From Sva-07 sp963707515 (lineage in GTDB: Bacteria > Actinomycetota > Acidimicrobiia > Acidimicrobiales > Ilumatobacteraceae), in the NCBI GenBank assembly GCA_963707515.1, contig CAVPQI010000002.1, positions 434,001 through 498,000 on the forward strand: a DNA stretch of 64,000 nt, read 5' to 3'. Positions 39,386-47,621 of this stretch are shown here, piece after piece. Position numbers and translations under genes: made by a program. The notes below the pieces were generated by a model. It did not search any database and was not told where the DNA came from. It worked only from the letters and a program-made list of their open reading frames with translations. Position 1 is the stretch's first letter, and the number at the start of each line of letters is the position of its first letter.

Positions 39386-40425
39386 CAGTCCGCCGCAGCG
39401 CGTAGGGCGGCGGGCGTCAGGTCACGGGGGCCGGCGAAGGGGAGCGGCACCTCGATCGCATCGTGGCCCGCAGACCAGTGGGCGGCGGCGATCACGTCGA
39501 GCACCTGGCGCCCGAGGCGCGAGGTCGTCGGTACCGGACGCCCGGTGCGCACCGTCGCCCAGAAGCGGGTGAGCTGCGCCGCGTAGCCGTAGTCACGCAC
39601 CAGCGAGACCTGTTCACCGGGCGGCGCGGCGACGACCGGGTCGCCGTTGCGTTCCAGCGTCGGTCGTGGATAGAGCTCGGCGCGCAACACGGCGGCGGCG
39701 CTCGACGCCTGGAGATCCCAGTCCGGTGAGCGGCCCGGCTGCCAGCCGACGACGATCGTCGCTTCCAGACCAGTGGCGAAGTGCAGCCGGATCGTGCCGT
39801 GTTCGTGATCGGTGCCGGCGTCGGTGATCACCGACGTCAGCATCGCAGGGGGCCCGGCAGCGGCCTCGGCGGCGACGCGCAGCACCATCCCGACGGGATG
39901 GACGCCGAGATCGAAGAGCGCCCCGCCGCCCCAGTCGGCAACGGCGGTGCCGCGCCAGCTCGGTGGTGCCTGCAGTGCTCGCGCCGACAGATGGGTGAGA
40001 TGGCCGATGCTCGGCACCTCGTCGAGCAGAGCGTCGATGACCGGGGCGGCGACGAGGTGCTCGGAGTAGAGGATCGGGCGGCCGACGCGCTCCTCGGCCG
40101 CCACCAGGCGATCGGCCTCACCGAGCGTGCAGGCGAGCGGTGCTTCCACGACGACGTGGTAACCCGCCTCGAGCAGCGCGATGGCGTCGTCGGCGTGGGT
40201 CGCCGGGGGCGTGGCGACGATCGCCAGGTCGCCCTGGCGGGCCGCGGCCAGGTGCTCGAAGGTGGCCGGGCGGGCCCCCACTGCGTCGGCCAACCGGCCG
40301 GCTCGCTCCGGCGATCTCGAGGCGACGGCGCGAACCGGCCAGCCGATCTCACGGCAGGCGTCGGCATGGACGGCAGCGACCATCCCCGCACCCCACAACA
40401 CGACCTCCGGCCGCCGCGGTGCCAC
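39385..40425 (-). CDS. Gfo/Idh/MocA family oxidoreductase with atypical EKP motif
   Basis: 346 residues from GTG 40425. Rossmann domain VVLWGAGMVAAVHADACREIGWPVRAVAS, then the place of the usual catalytic EKP reads VVEAPLACTLGEADRL with Ala instead of Lys. The second domain has GGALFDLGVHPVGMVL with the DxGxH motif. NAD(P)-dependent dehydrogenases of this family act on sugars or inositols; loss of the Lys suggests a different chemistry or a non-catalytic role. Seven bases downstream of the LLM gene, likely one transcript. Confidence 0.86.
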   Translation of the reverse strand: MAPRRPEVVLWGAGMVAAVHADACREIGWPVRAVASRSPERAGRLADAVGARPATFEHLAAARQGDLAIVATPPATHADDAIALLEAGYHVVVEAPLACTLGEADRLVAAEERVGRPILYSEHLVAAPVIDALLDEVPSIGHLTHLSARALQAPPSWRGTAVADWGGGALFDLGVHPVGMVLRVAAEAAAGPPAMLTSVITDAGTDHEHGTIRLHFATGLEATIVVGWQPGRSPDWDLQASSAAAVLRAELYPRPTLERNGDPVVAAPPGEQVSLVRDYGYAAQLTRFWATVRTGRPVPTTSRLGRQVLDVIAAAHWSAGHDAIEVPLPFAGPRDLTPAALRAAAD

Positions 40426-40432
40426 GGCCGGC

Positions 40433-41383
40433 CTAGCGTCCGACCAGTTCGGCGACGACCGGCGCGAACGCGTCGAGCTGGTCGGCGCTGACGGTGACGT
40501 AGCTGAAGCCGAACCGGTCGCGCCGCTCGCGCAGGTCCTCGACGATCTTCGACGGGCTGCCGACGAGGGCGTACGGCGAGGCGGCGACCAACGATTCGTC
40601 GACGCCGATCATCGACGAGATCGCCGCCACCTGGCCGGCGCGGTCGTCGGTGACGCTGACGAAGAAGGTCCGGATGTTCATCTCGATCTCGGCGCGCCTC
40701 GACCCGGCGGCGTCGGCGACGATCGCCACCTTGTCGGCGACGGCCTCCTCGGTCATCGTGGCGAGCGCCTCCGGTCCGAACATGCCGGCGTGCAAGGTGC
40801 CGTTGACCCCGACGATGTCGGCCTGCTGGGCGGCGATCGTCAGCACCCGCCGGCCGCCACCACCGATCAGGATCGGTGGGCAGGGACGCTGGACCGGCTT
40901 CGGAAAGCCCTCGTAGCCCGTGATCGTGTAGTGCTCGCCCCGGTGATCGAAGGGGCCGTCGGCCATCGCGCCGCGAATGACGGCCACGCCCTCGACGAAG
41001 CGGTCGATGCGCACGCCCGCCCGGTCGTAGGGGAGACCGAGCTGCTCGTAGTCGCTGATCATCCAGCCTGCGCCGAGCCCGATCTCGACCCGACCGTCGG
41101 ACAGCACGTCCATTGTCGCCAGCTCCTTGGCGAGCACCGCCGGATGCTTGTAGTCGTTGTCGAACACGAGGGCGCCGGCGCGCAGCGTCGTCGTCGCGTC
41201 GAGCACGGCCTGCAGCGCGGGAATCGGTGCCAGCTGCTGGTTGAAGTGATCGGGCATCGTCGCCACGGAGTAACCGAGCGACTCCACGCGACGCGCCGTC
41301 TCGGTCCAGGTGCGTCGATCCGGGGCACCGTTGAGTTGGACGCCGAAGCGGAATGGACGCTCGGGGAACGGTGAGATCGACAT
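40433..41383 (-). CDS. LLM-class F420-type oxidoreductase
   Basis: 316 residues from ATG 41383, supported by TACCGT seven bases upstream. Luciferase-like barrel of the TIGR03621-like type: FRFGVQLNGAPDRRTWTETAR, LGYSVATMPDHFNQQLAPIPAL, GRVEIGLGAGWMISDYEQLG, RPCPPILIGGGGRRVL. Presumed F420 cofactor, unknown substrate. Followed at seven bases by the Gfo/Idh gene. Confidence 0.88.
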   Translation of the reverse strand: MSISPFPERPFRFGVQLNGAPDRRTWTETARRVESLGYSVATMPDHFNQQLAPIPALQAVLDATTTLRAGALVFDNDYKHPAVLAKELATMDVLSDGRVEIGLGAGWMISDYEQLGLPYDRAGVRIDRFVEGVAVIRGAMADGPFDHRGEHYTITGYEGFPKPVQRPCPPILIGGGGRRVLTIAAQQADIVGVNGTLHAGMFGPEALATMTEEAVADKVAIVADAAGSRRAEIEMNIRTFFVSVTDDRAGQVAAISSMIGVDESLVAASPYALVGSPSKIVEDLRERRDRFGFSYVTVSADQLDAFAPVVAELVGR

Positions 41384-41390
41384 CGCTGCG

Positions 41391-41396
41391 ACGGTA
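41391..41396 (-). promoter_or_regulatory. -10 box TACCGT (minus strand)
   Basis: TACCGT plus seven bases to ATG 41383. The divergent penicillin-binding-protein gene starts 52 bases away. Confidence 0.45.
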
Positions 41397-41435
41397 GCGG
41401 TGCCGCCCCCCGACCCGGCGGCGCCAGTATCGTCG

Positions 41436-43733
41436 GTGAGCACTGTGCGCCTACTCGGCTTCATCCCGAGGCTGCTCGTCGTCGTGGCGGCGGGGGCCCT
41501 CCTCCTGACCGCCGTCGTGGTCGGCGTCGCGCCGCGCATCTGGACGGTGGCCAACGCCCACGAGGAACTGCCGGTCGAGCTACCCGAGTTCGAAGCGCTG
41601 GCCCAGCGCTCGTACGTGTACGACGCCAACGGGCAAGAGATCGCCATCTACGAACTCGAGAACAGCCAGCCGATCCCGTACGCCCAGATCCCACCACACG
41701 TGATCGATGCCTTCTTGGTGCTCGAGGACAAGGAGTTCTTCGCCCACGACGGCATCAACGTGCGCAGCCTGGTCCGGGCGACACTGTCGAACTTCGCCTC
41801 CGAAGCACCCCAGCAGGGCGCCTCGACGATCACGATGCAGGTCGTCAAGAACGACTACCTCGCCGGACTCGAGCGCGACGGCCGGTACAAGCTGCTGCAG
41901 ATCCACTACGCCCGGATGCTCGAGAAGGTGAAGACCAAAGAGCAGATCCTCGAGCGCTACCTGAACACCGTGTTCTTCGGCAACAACGCCTACGGCATCG
42001 AGGCCGCCGCCGAGACCTACTTCGGCAAGACCACCGCCGAGCTGACGTTCATCGAAGCGGCGTTCCTGGCCGGTCTGGTGCGTTCCCCGTCGGGATTCGA
42101 TCCGATCAACGAACCCGAGCGCAGCCGGGCCCGCTGGTTGCAGGTCGTCGACCGATTGGAGACCGAGGAGAAGGTCACGCCGGAGGACGCGATCGCCCTG
42201 CAGGACTTTCCCCTGCCGTCGCGTGTGAAGTCGCTGCCGAAGCGGACGTTCGCCCGGACCTACTTCACCGAAGCGTTGCGCGACTACCTGCTGAACCGGA
42301 CGACCATCCTCGGCGACACCTACGAGCAGCGCTACAACCGCCTGTTCCGCGGCGGCCTGCGGATCCACACCACGCTCGACGCCAACCTGCAAGCGATGGC
42401 GGAGGAAGCCCGCAAGACGTTGCCGGACACGTTCCAGGGCTTCGACGCCGCGCTCGTGTCGCTCGACTCGGGCACCGGCGCCGTGCGGGTGATGGTCGGT
42501 GGTCGCGGGTTCGTCCCCGACGAGAACGAGGTCAACATGGCGCTGGCGCCACGGCAGACCGGGTCGAGCATCAAGCTGTTCATCCTCGCCGCCGCCGTCC
42601 AGGCGGGCGCCCAGGCCAACGACATCATCGACGGGACCCGGCCGTGCACGCTGCCCAACCCGGGCGACGAGGGCAACCCGTTCGTCATCACCGATGCCGT
42701 CAACGGTGGCGTGGCGACGCTGCAGAGCCAGACGACGCGCTCGATCAACTGTGCGTTCGGTCGCTTGTCGCAGATCGTCGGACTCAACCGCCTCGTCGAC
42801 ACGACCTACCGGATGGCGCGCTCGCCGTATCTGTACCAAGGGCAGCCCGCGACCGAGCGCGAACCGATCTCGCCCTTCGCCGCCTACGCCACCGGTGCCA
42901 ACGAGCTGTCCCCGATGGACATGGCTGCCGGCGTGCAGACGCTGGCCAACGAGGGGCTGCATCACGATCCGTACCTCGTCGAGTTCATCGACGACGCCGC
43001 CGGTGAACGGGTGTACACCCACGTCGATGCCGGCACGCAGGTGTTCGATCGCGACTCGGCGTTGGAGACGGTGAAGATCCTCGAGGGCCCGATCTACGGC
43101 GGGGGCACCGGCCGCCGCGCCGCCTTTGATGACCGGCGACCGGCGTTCGGCAAGACCGGCACGCAGGACCAGAACACCAACGCCTGGTTCGTCGGCGGGA
43201 CCCGGCAGCTCTCGACGGCGGTGTGGGTCGGCGACCCGAACGCCTACACGCCGATGCGCGGCATCCCCGAGTTCCGCGCCGACGGGTTCCCGAACGTGCA
43301 AGGCGGTCACTATCCGGCGCTGATCTGGAAGGCGTTCATGGAGCAGGCCCACGTCGGCGTGCCGCACGTCGGGTGGGATGCCCCGGCGCCGCCGTCGCGG
43401 CGGAACATGCGCCTCTACCTGCCGGGCAACGAGTGCGTGCTGCGCGTGGTCGGCTACGAGACGGTGGCGCCGGCCGCCGAGCCCGCCCCAGCGGCCACGC
43501 CGCCGCCCGACTCCGCCGCACCGGGTGCCGAGCCGACCGAGACGGTGCCCGTCGAGACGGCGCCGCCGGTGACGGTGCCGCTCGTCGAATCGGTGCAGGT
43601 CGGCACGACGATCCCGCCCGACGTCATCGACCCGTTGGCGCCGCTGCCGATGGTCGAGATCGCCGATCGCGTCGGCCCGTGCCATCGCGGTGCTCGCCCG
43701 TACACACCAGTGGCGGGGCAAGAGGGCGGCTGA
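41436..43733 (+). CDS. Class A penicillin-binding protein (transglycosylase/transpeptidase)
   Basis: 765 residues from GTG 41436. One N-terminal membrane helix (FIPRLLVVVAAGALLLTAVVV), then GT51: FLVLEDKEFFAHDGINVRSL with catalytic Glu, GASTITMQVVKN, RYLNTVFFGNNAYGIEAAAETYFGK. Transpeptidase: RQTGSSIKLF supplies the SxxK nucleophile, TRSINC the SxN, FGKTGTQ the KTG. The C-terminal Pro/Thr-rich tail lies outside the cell. It polymerises and cross-links peptidoglycan. The active-site context QTGSSIKLF is slightly divergent from the usual QPGSSFKP. Divergent from the F420-type gene. Confidence 0.94.
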   Translation: MSTVRLLGFIPRLLVVVAAGALLLTAVVVGVAPRIWTVANAHEELPVELPEFEALAQRSYVYDANGQEIAIYELENSQPIPYAQIPPHVIDAFLVLEDKEFFAHDGINVRSLVRATLSNFASEAPQQGASTITMQVVKNDYLAGLERDGRYKLLQIHYARMLEKVKTKEQILERYLNTVFFGNNAYGIEAAAETYFGKTTAELTFIEAAFLAGLVRSPSGFDPINEPERSRARWLQVVDRLETEEKVTPEDAIALQDFPLPSRVKSLPKRTFARTYFTEALRDYLLNRTTILGDTYEQRYNRLFRGGLRIHTTLDANLQAMAEEARKTLPDTFQGFDAALVSLDSGTGAVRVMVGGRGFVPDENEVNMALAPRQTGSSIKLFILAAAVQAGAQANDIIDGTRPCTLPNPGDEGNPFVITDAVNGGVATLQSQTTRSINCAFGRLSQIVGLNRLVDTTYRMARSPYLYQGQPATEREPISPFAAYATGANELSPMDMAAGVQTLANEGLHHDPYLVEFIDDAAGERVYTHVDAGTQVFDRDSALETVKILEGPIYGGGTGRRAAFDDRRPAFGKTGTQDQNTNAWFVGGTRQLSTAVWVGDPNAYTPMRGIPEFRADGFPNVQGGHYPALIWKAFMEQAHVGVPHVGWDAPAPPSRRNMRLYLPGNECVLRVVGYETVAPAAEPAPAATPPPDSAAPGAEPTETVPVETAPPVTVPLVESVQVGTTIPPDVIDPLAPLPMVEIADRVGPCHRGARPYTPVAGQEGG

Positions 43734-43761
43734 CCCGCCCGCTCTGGCACACTGGTCGCCG

Positions 43762-44526
43762 ATGAGCGACGAGGACACCACGCCGGCAGCCGCCGACCAG
43801 CAAGCGCCCGGCGAGTCCCACAGCCTGGCGGCCAACCTGCTCGGCCTGCAGCAGGTCGACACCGAGTCCGATCAGCTCGCCCACCGACGCAAGGCCTCGC
43901 CGATACGCACCGCCCACGACGAGCGCACGCGCGAGCTGCGCGACTGGGAGCGGCGGCGTGACTCGCTGCGCGGCGAGATCGACGGGTTGGAGGCCGAGAT
44001 CGCCCGCGACGAGCAGCGCGACGCCGAGTTGCTCGAGCACCGCAAGCGGCTCGAGGCGCAGTTGAAGACGGTCATCGCGCCGCGCGAGGCGGAGGCGTTG
44101 ATGCACGAGATCGCCACGATCGAGACCCAGCGTGACGAACTCGACGTCGCCGAACTGGCAGCGCTCGAACGCCAATCGGAACTCGACGACGACCTCACCG
44201 CACACCTCGCCAACGAGGAAGCGGTGCGCGACGCCGCACGCCTCGCCGACGACGCGCTCGCCGTCGAGACCGTCGAGATCGACGACGCGCTCGCCTCGCT
44301 CGACCGCCGGCGGGCCGAGTTCCGTGAGACCGTGCCGGCCGACGTGCTGGCGACCTACGACCGCAAGCGGGCGGCACTCGGTGTCGCCGTGGCACCGCTC
44401 GTCGGCAAGCAGTGTCAGGGCTGCCACCTCGAGCTCTCGCCCGCCGAGCTCGACAACGTGCGCGCCGATGCCGCGGCAACCGGCGTCACCGACTGTCCCG
44501 AGTGCGGCCGGCTGCTCATCGTCTGA
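43762..44526 (+). CDS. Coiled-coil zinc-ribbon protein (C4-type, CT398-like)
   Basis: 254 residues, ATG 28 bases after the PBP stop. About 170 residues of charged coiled coil (ELRDWERRRDSLRGEIDGLE and following heptads) end in a zinc ribbon: CQGCHLELSP and CPECGRLLIV give two Cys-x2-Cys pairs. Family knowledge: such proteins adjoin RNase H/phosphatase-type genes in actinobacteria (the Rv2229c arrangement), and a histidine phosphatase is just downstream here. Role unclear; nucleic-acid or protein binding is likely. Confidence 0.88.
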   Translation: MSDEDTTPAAADQQAPGESHSLAANLLGLQQVDTESDQLAHRRKASPIRTAHDERTRELRDWERRRDSLRGEIDGLEAEIARDEQRDAELLEHRKRLEAQLKTVIAPREAEALMHEIATIETQRDELDVAELAALERQSELDDDLTAHLANEEAVRDAARLADDALAVETVEIDDALASLDRRRAEFRETVPADVLATYDRKRAALGVAVAPLVGKQCQGCHLELSPAELDNVRADAAATGVTDCPECGRLLIV

Positions 44527-44578
44527 GCCATTCCGCCGCCCGCCGCCGCCCACACTCTCTCAGCGCCCGTCCACTGTC

Positions 44579-45067
44579 GTGTTCTTCTGGTTCATCGCCA
44601 CCGCGATCTTGTCCGTCGGCCTCGTCTTCCGCGACCCGCGCTTCGACTACCGGCTGTTGATCGTCGGCTCGGTGTTGCCGCTCGGTGACGGCATCGCGGG
44701 CGGGGCGCGGGTGCTGCACAGCGTCACGTTCGCCGTCGTGCTGTTGACGGTCGTGATGCTGGCGACGGCGGGACGCAAGCCGGTGCGCAAGGTGCTGCTC
44801 GGCCTGCCGATCGGCATGATCTTGCACCTCGTGTTCGACGGGGCGTGGAGCCAGACCGAGGTGTTCTGGTGGCCGTTCTTCGGCTGGTCGTTCGACGACG
44901 CCCCGCTGCCCGAGATCGATCGTGGGCCCTGGACCATCGTGATGGAGGTCGTCGGGTTCGCCCTGTGCGTCTGGTTGTGGCGGCGCAACGACCTCGGCGA
45001 TGCGGCGCACCGCCGCCAGTTCCTGCGCGACGGCCGGCTGGATGCCGTGCCGGATCGCGTCGGCTGA
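44579..45067 (+). CDS. Small integral membrane protein
   Basis: 162 residues from GTG 44579. Four predicted helices: FFWFIATAILSVGLVF, ARVLHSVTFAVVLLTVVMLA, VLLGLPIGMILHLVFDGAW, and GPWTIVMEVVGFALCVWLW. Conserved-looking His and Asp (LHSV, LHLVFDG) lie near membrane edges as in membrane-bound metal-dependent hydrolases (YdjM/DUF457-like), but assignment is weak. 52 bases after the zinc-ribbon gene. Confidence 0.7.
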   Translation: MFFWFIATAILSVGLVFRDPRFDYRLLIVGSVLPLGDGIAGGARVLHSVTFAVVLLTVVMLATAGRKPVRKVLLGLPIGMILHLVFDGAWSQTEVFWWPFFGWSFDDAPLPEIDRGPWTIVMEVVGFALCVWLWRRNDLGDAAHRRQFLRDGRLDAVPDRVG

Positions 45068-45175
45068 CGTCACCGTCGCGTCAGGGTCGGGGCCGGGCGT
45101 GCCGGGGCAGCGCCGGTGTGGCGATGGGCGTGCGGGCAGGGTCGTCCGGCGGTGGGGTGTGCGACACTGCTGCAC

Positions 45176-45751
45176 GTGTTGATCCTCGTCCGCCACGGTC
45201 GTACGCCCGCCAACGCTGCAGGTCAGCTGCAGGGGCGGATCGACCAGGACCTCGACGACCACGGCCGGGCGCAAGCTGCCGCCGTCGCCGCGTTCGTCAC
45301 CGCCTCGGTCGACGTCGACGCCGTCGTCAGCAGCCCGCTTCGCCGAGCCGTGCAGACCGCAGAGCCGTTCGGTGTGCCGGTGTCGATCGACGAGCGCTGG
45401 ATCGAGCTCGCCTACGGCGAGTACGAGGGCACCGAGATGTCGTCGGTGCCGCACGACGTCTGGCGGCGCTGGCGGGAGGAGGCCGACTACGTCCCGGCCG
45501 GTGGCGAGGCGATGTCGACGCTCGACGAGCGGGTGCGCGCCGCCTGCGAGTCGCTCCTCGACCGGGCAGCGACGGAGAACGTCGTCGTCGTCAGCCACGT
45601 CTCACCGATCAAGGCCGCCGTCGCATGGGCGCTCGGCGCCGACGTCGGCATCTCGTTCAACTGCCATCTCGACCAGGCCTCGGTGTGCCGCATCGAGGTG
45701 CGCAACGGACGCCCGCTGCTGCGTTCGTTCAACGAAACCGTCGCGCGCTGA
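45176..45751 (+). CDS. Histidine phosphatase family protein
   Basis: 191 residues from GTG 45176. Phosphohistidine loop LVRHGRTPANAAGQLQGR, then SSPLRRAVQTAEPFG and the second His in VVVVSHVSPIKAAV. Same superfamily as phosphoglycerate mutase and alpha-ribazole phosphatase; in many actinobacteria this domain is fused to RNase H, here it is single. Substrate unknown. The gene ends 16 bases before a 22-bp terminator. Confidence 0.9.
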   Translation: MLILVRHGRTPANAAGQLQGRIDQDLDDHGRAQAAAVAAFVTASVDVDAVVSSPLRRAVQTAEPFGVPVSIDERWIELAYGEYEGTEMSSVPHDVWRRWREEADYVPAGGEAMSTLDERVRAACESLLDRAATENVVVVSHVSPIKAAVAWALGADVGISFNCHLDQASVCRIEVRNGRPLLRSFNETVAR

Positions 45752-45767
45752 CGGTGCCGTCCACCCG

Positions 45768-45814
45768 TTTTCGTGATCCCGCACGGCAACTATTGCCGTG
45801 CGGGATCACGAAAA
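45768..45814. terminator. Strong bidirectional terminator
   Basis: Perfect 22-bp stem (45768-45789 with 45793-45814), three-base loop. The stem ends in TTTT/AAAA, so each strand has an A-tract and a T-tract; it separates two convergent genes. Confidence 0.95.
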
Positions 45815-45821
45815 GGCAGGG

Positions 45822-47618
45822 TCAGCCGGCCGGGCTGGGGTACTGCGGTGGCGCTTCGCCTTCGGGCGGGGCGTCGTAGATGGTGACGCTGCCCTCCTCG
45901 ACGAACATCTTGTCCTCGGTGGGCCATTCACCAGGCAGGTAGCGGGTGCCGCCGTCGACGTAGCGGTACATGCCGGTGCCCTCCTTGCGGATCTCGTCGG
46001 GACCGGTCGCCGCGGCGTCCCACCAGATCATGGTGGCGTCGTCGACGCCGCTGTAGTCCGTCTCCTCCCAGAAGCCCTTGTCGCCCCAGGTGAGGAACGG
46101 CTGGCTGATCGCCGGCGTCGTCCCCGGGTTGGCGAACAGGGCGTCACGCCAGGTCTGCGGCGTCAGGTCGGGGCCGGCGTACATCGTCACCGCGTAGAAC
46201 AACGTGAAGTTCGGCATGATGATGCCGATCGTGTCCTTGGCGGGCGGTTCGGCGCCCTTGTACCACTGGTAGAGGGCGTAGAAGCCGGCCTGCTCGGGCT
46301 CCACCGGCGCCGCGCCGTGCGTGACGCCGAAGGCGTTCGCCCACTGCGCCTGGTCGTAGGTGCGACCGAATGCGGTGAGGTCCGACAGCGCCGGCGCCAC
46401 CAGCACCCACTCGGGGAAGTACTCCTGCGCCGTCGCCTCGCGGGTGAAGTCGCGTGGCGCGATGCCGTCGGTGATGGCGATCACCGACGTCACGTTCGAC
46501 GCCTTCAGCTTGGCGATGATCTGCGACGCCTGCGACTGGATCGACCCCGGGTCGAGCGTGTACGGCAGCACTTCGACGACGTTGGCGCCGTCGTCGCGGA
46601 GCTGGTTGGCGAAGTCCTCGTTGATGACCTGCGACTCCGGGCTCGATGCGAGATACACCATCCCGAACGCCCGCGGCTGGCTCTGGAACGCCTCGTCGCC
46701 GGCGTGCACGGCGTTGCCGTCGATCAACTGCTTGTCGATGAACTCGCGGGCGTGGGTTCGGGCCTGCTGGGCGCTGATCGCCAGACCCCACACGTACGGG
46801 TCGCGCTCGGCGTACCAGTCAGCCGGCTGGCCGGGAGTGCACCCGATGCACAGCACGTTGCGTGCCGCCAGCTCGTCGGCGAAGGCACTGGTCAGCGCCG
46901 GGCCGCCGAGGACGGCGAACGGCTGGATCTCCTCGGCGATGCGCACGGCGTCGGCGCGCGCCGTCACCTCGTCGCTGGCGATGCCCGTGCTCACGTACGC
47001 CTCGAGATCGATCGTGCGGCCGTAGAACTCGTAGTTGGCCTGGAACATCTCGAGCATGTCGCGAGCCGTCTGCTCGGCCTGGGCATTGGTGTCGTCGACG
47101 GCCACGGCATCGGACAGGTAGTTGATGATCGGGTCGTCGTCGGGGCCCTGGTACAGCACGACCTTGATCGAGTCGGCCGTCACGCCGGTCGATGTGGCGC
47201 CGCCGTTGTCGCCCTCGAACGGGGCGTAGCACTCGGGTGCGAAGTACCACTGGATGGCGATGCGCCCGGTCTCGGTGTCGCAGCGCTCGTCCCAGGCGAC
47301 CTCGATGCCCTGCGCTTCGGCCTCGCTGAACGACAGCGGGTAGGTGATCTCGCCACCGCCACCGCCTGCCGGCTCGGAGGAATCGGGCTCGGTGTCGGCG
47401 GGTGTCGAGTCCGCCGGTGGGTCGGTGCCGTCGGGTTCGGTCGCCGGCGTCGTGGCAACGGTGCCGCTGCTCTCGCCACCGTCGTCGTCATCACCGCCGG
47501 TGACGACGACGATGCCGACCACGGCGGCGATCACGAGCGCGATCGCCGCGATCGGACCCCACTTCTTCAAGTTGTTGGACGAGGATCCCCCGCCACCGTC
47601 GGCCTGTGCTGGTTGCAT
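45822..47618 (-). CDS. Substrate-binding protein of branched-chain-amino-acid-type ABC transporter
   Basis: 598 residues from ATG 47618. An N-terminal membrane anchor (KKWGPIAAIALVIAAVVGIVVV, about 19-40) replaces the usual lipoprotein signal, followed by an acidic, Thr/Pro-rich linker. The rest is a periplasmic-binding type-1 domain (ADSIKVVLYQGPDDDP, FAVLGGPALTSAFADELAARNV, SNVTSVIAITDGIAPRDF). It is larger than typical LivK (about 370-400) with an extended C-terminal region (WGDKGFWEETDYSG). Third gene of the transporter operon, three bases after the fused ATPase gene. Ligand unknown. Confidence 0.9.
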   Translation of the reverse strand: MQPAQADGGGGSSSNNLKKWGPIAAIALVIAAVVGIVVVTGGDDDDGGESSGTVATTPATEPDGTDPPADSTPADTEPDSSEPAGGGGGEITYPLSFSEAEAQGIEVAWDERCDTETGRIAIQWYFAPECYAPFEGDNGGATSTGVTADSIKVVLYQGPDDDPIINYLSDAVAVDDTNAQAEQTARDMLEMFQANYEFYGRTIDLEAYVSTGIASDEVTARADAVRIAEEIQPFAVLGGPALTSAFADELAARNVLCIGCTPGQPADWYAERDPYVWGLAISAQQARTHAREFIDKQLIDGNAVHAGDEAFQSQPRAFGMVYLASSPESQVINEDFANQLRDDGANVVEVLPYTLDPGSIQSQASQIIAKLKASNVTSVIAITDGIAPRDFTREATAQEYFPEWVLVAPALSDLTAFGRTYDQAQWANAFGVTHGAAPVEPEQAGFYALYQWYKGAEPPAKDTIGIIMPNFTLFYAVTMYAGPDLTPQTWRDALFANPGTTPAISQPFLTWGDKGFWEETDYSGVDDATMIWWDAAATGPDEIRKEGTGMYRYVDGGTRYLPGEWPTEDKMFVEEGSVTIYDAPPEGEAPPQYPSPAG

Positions 47619-47621
47619 GAG

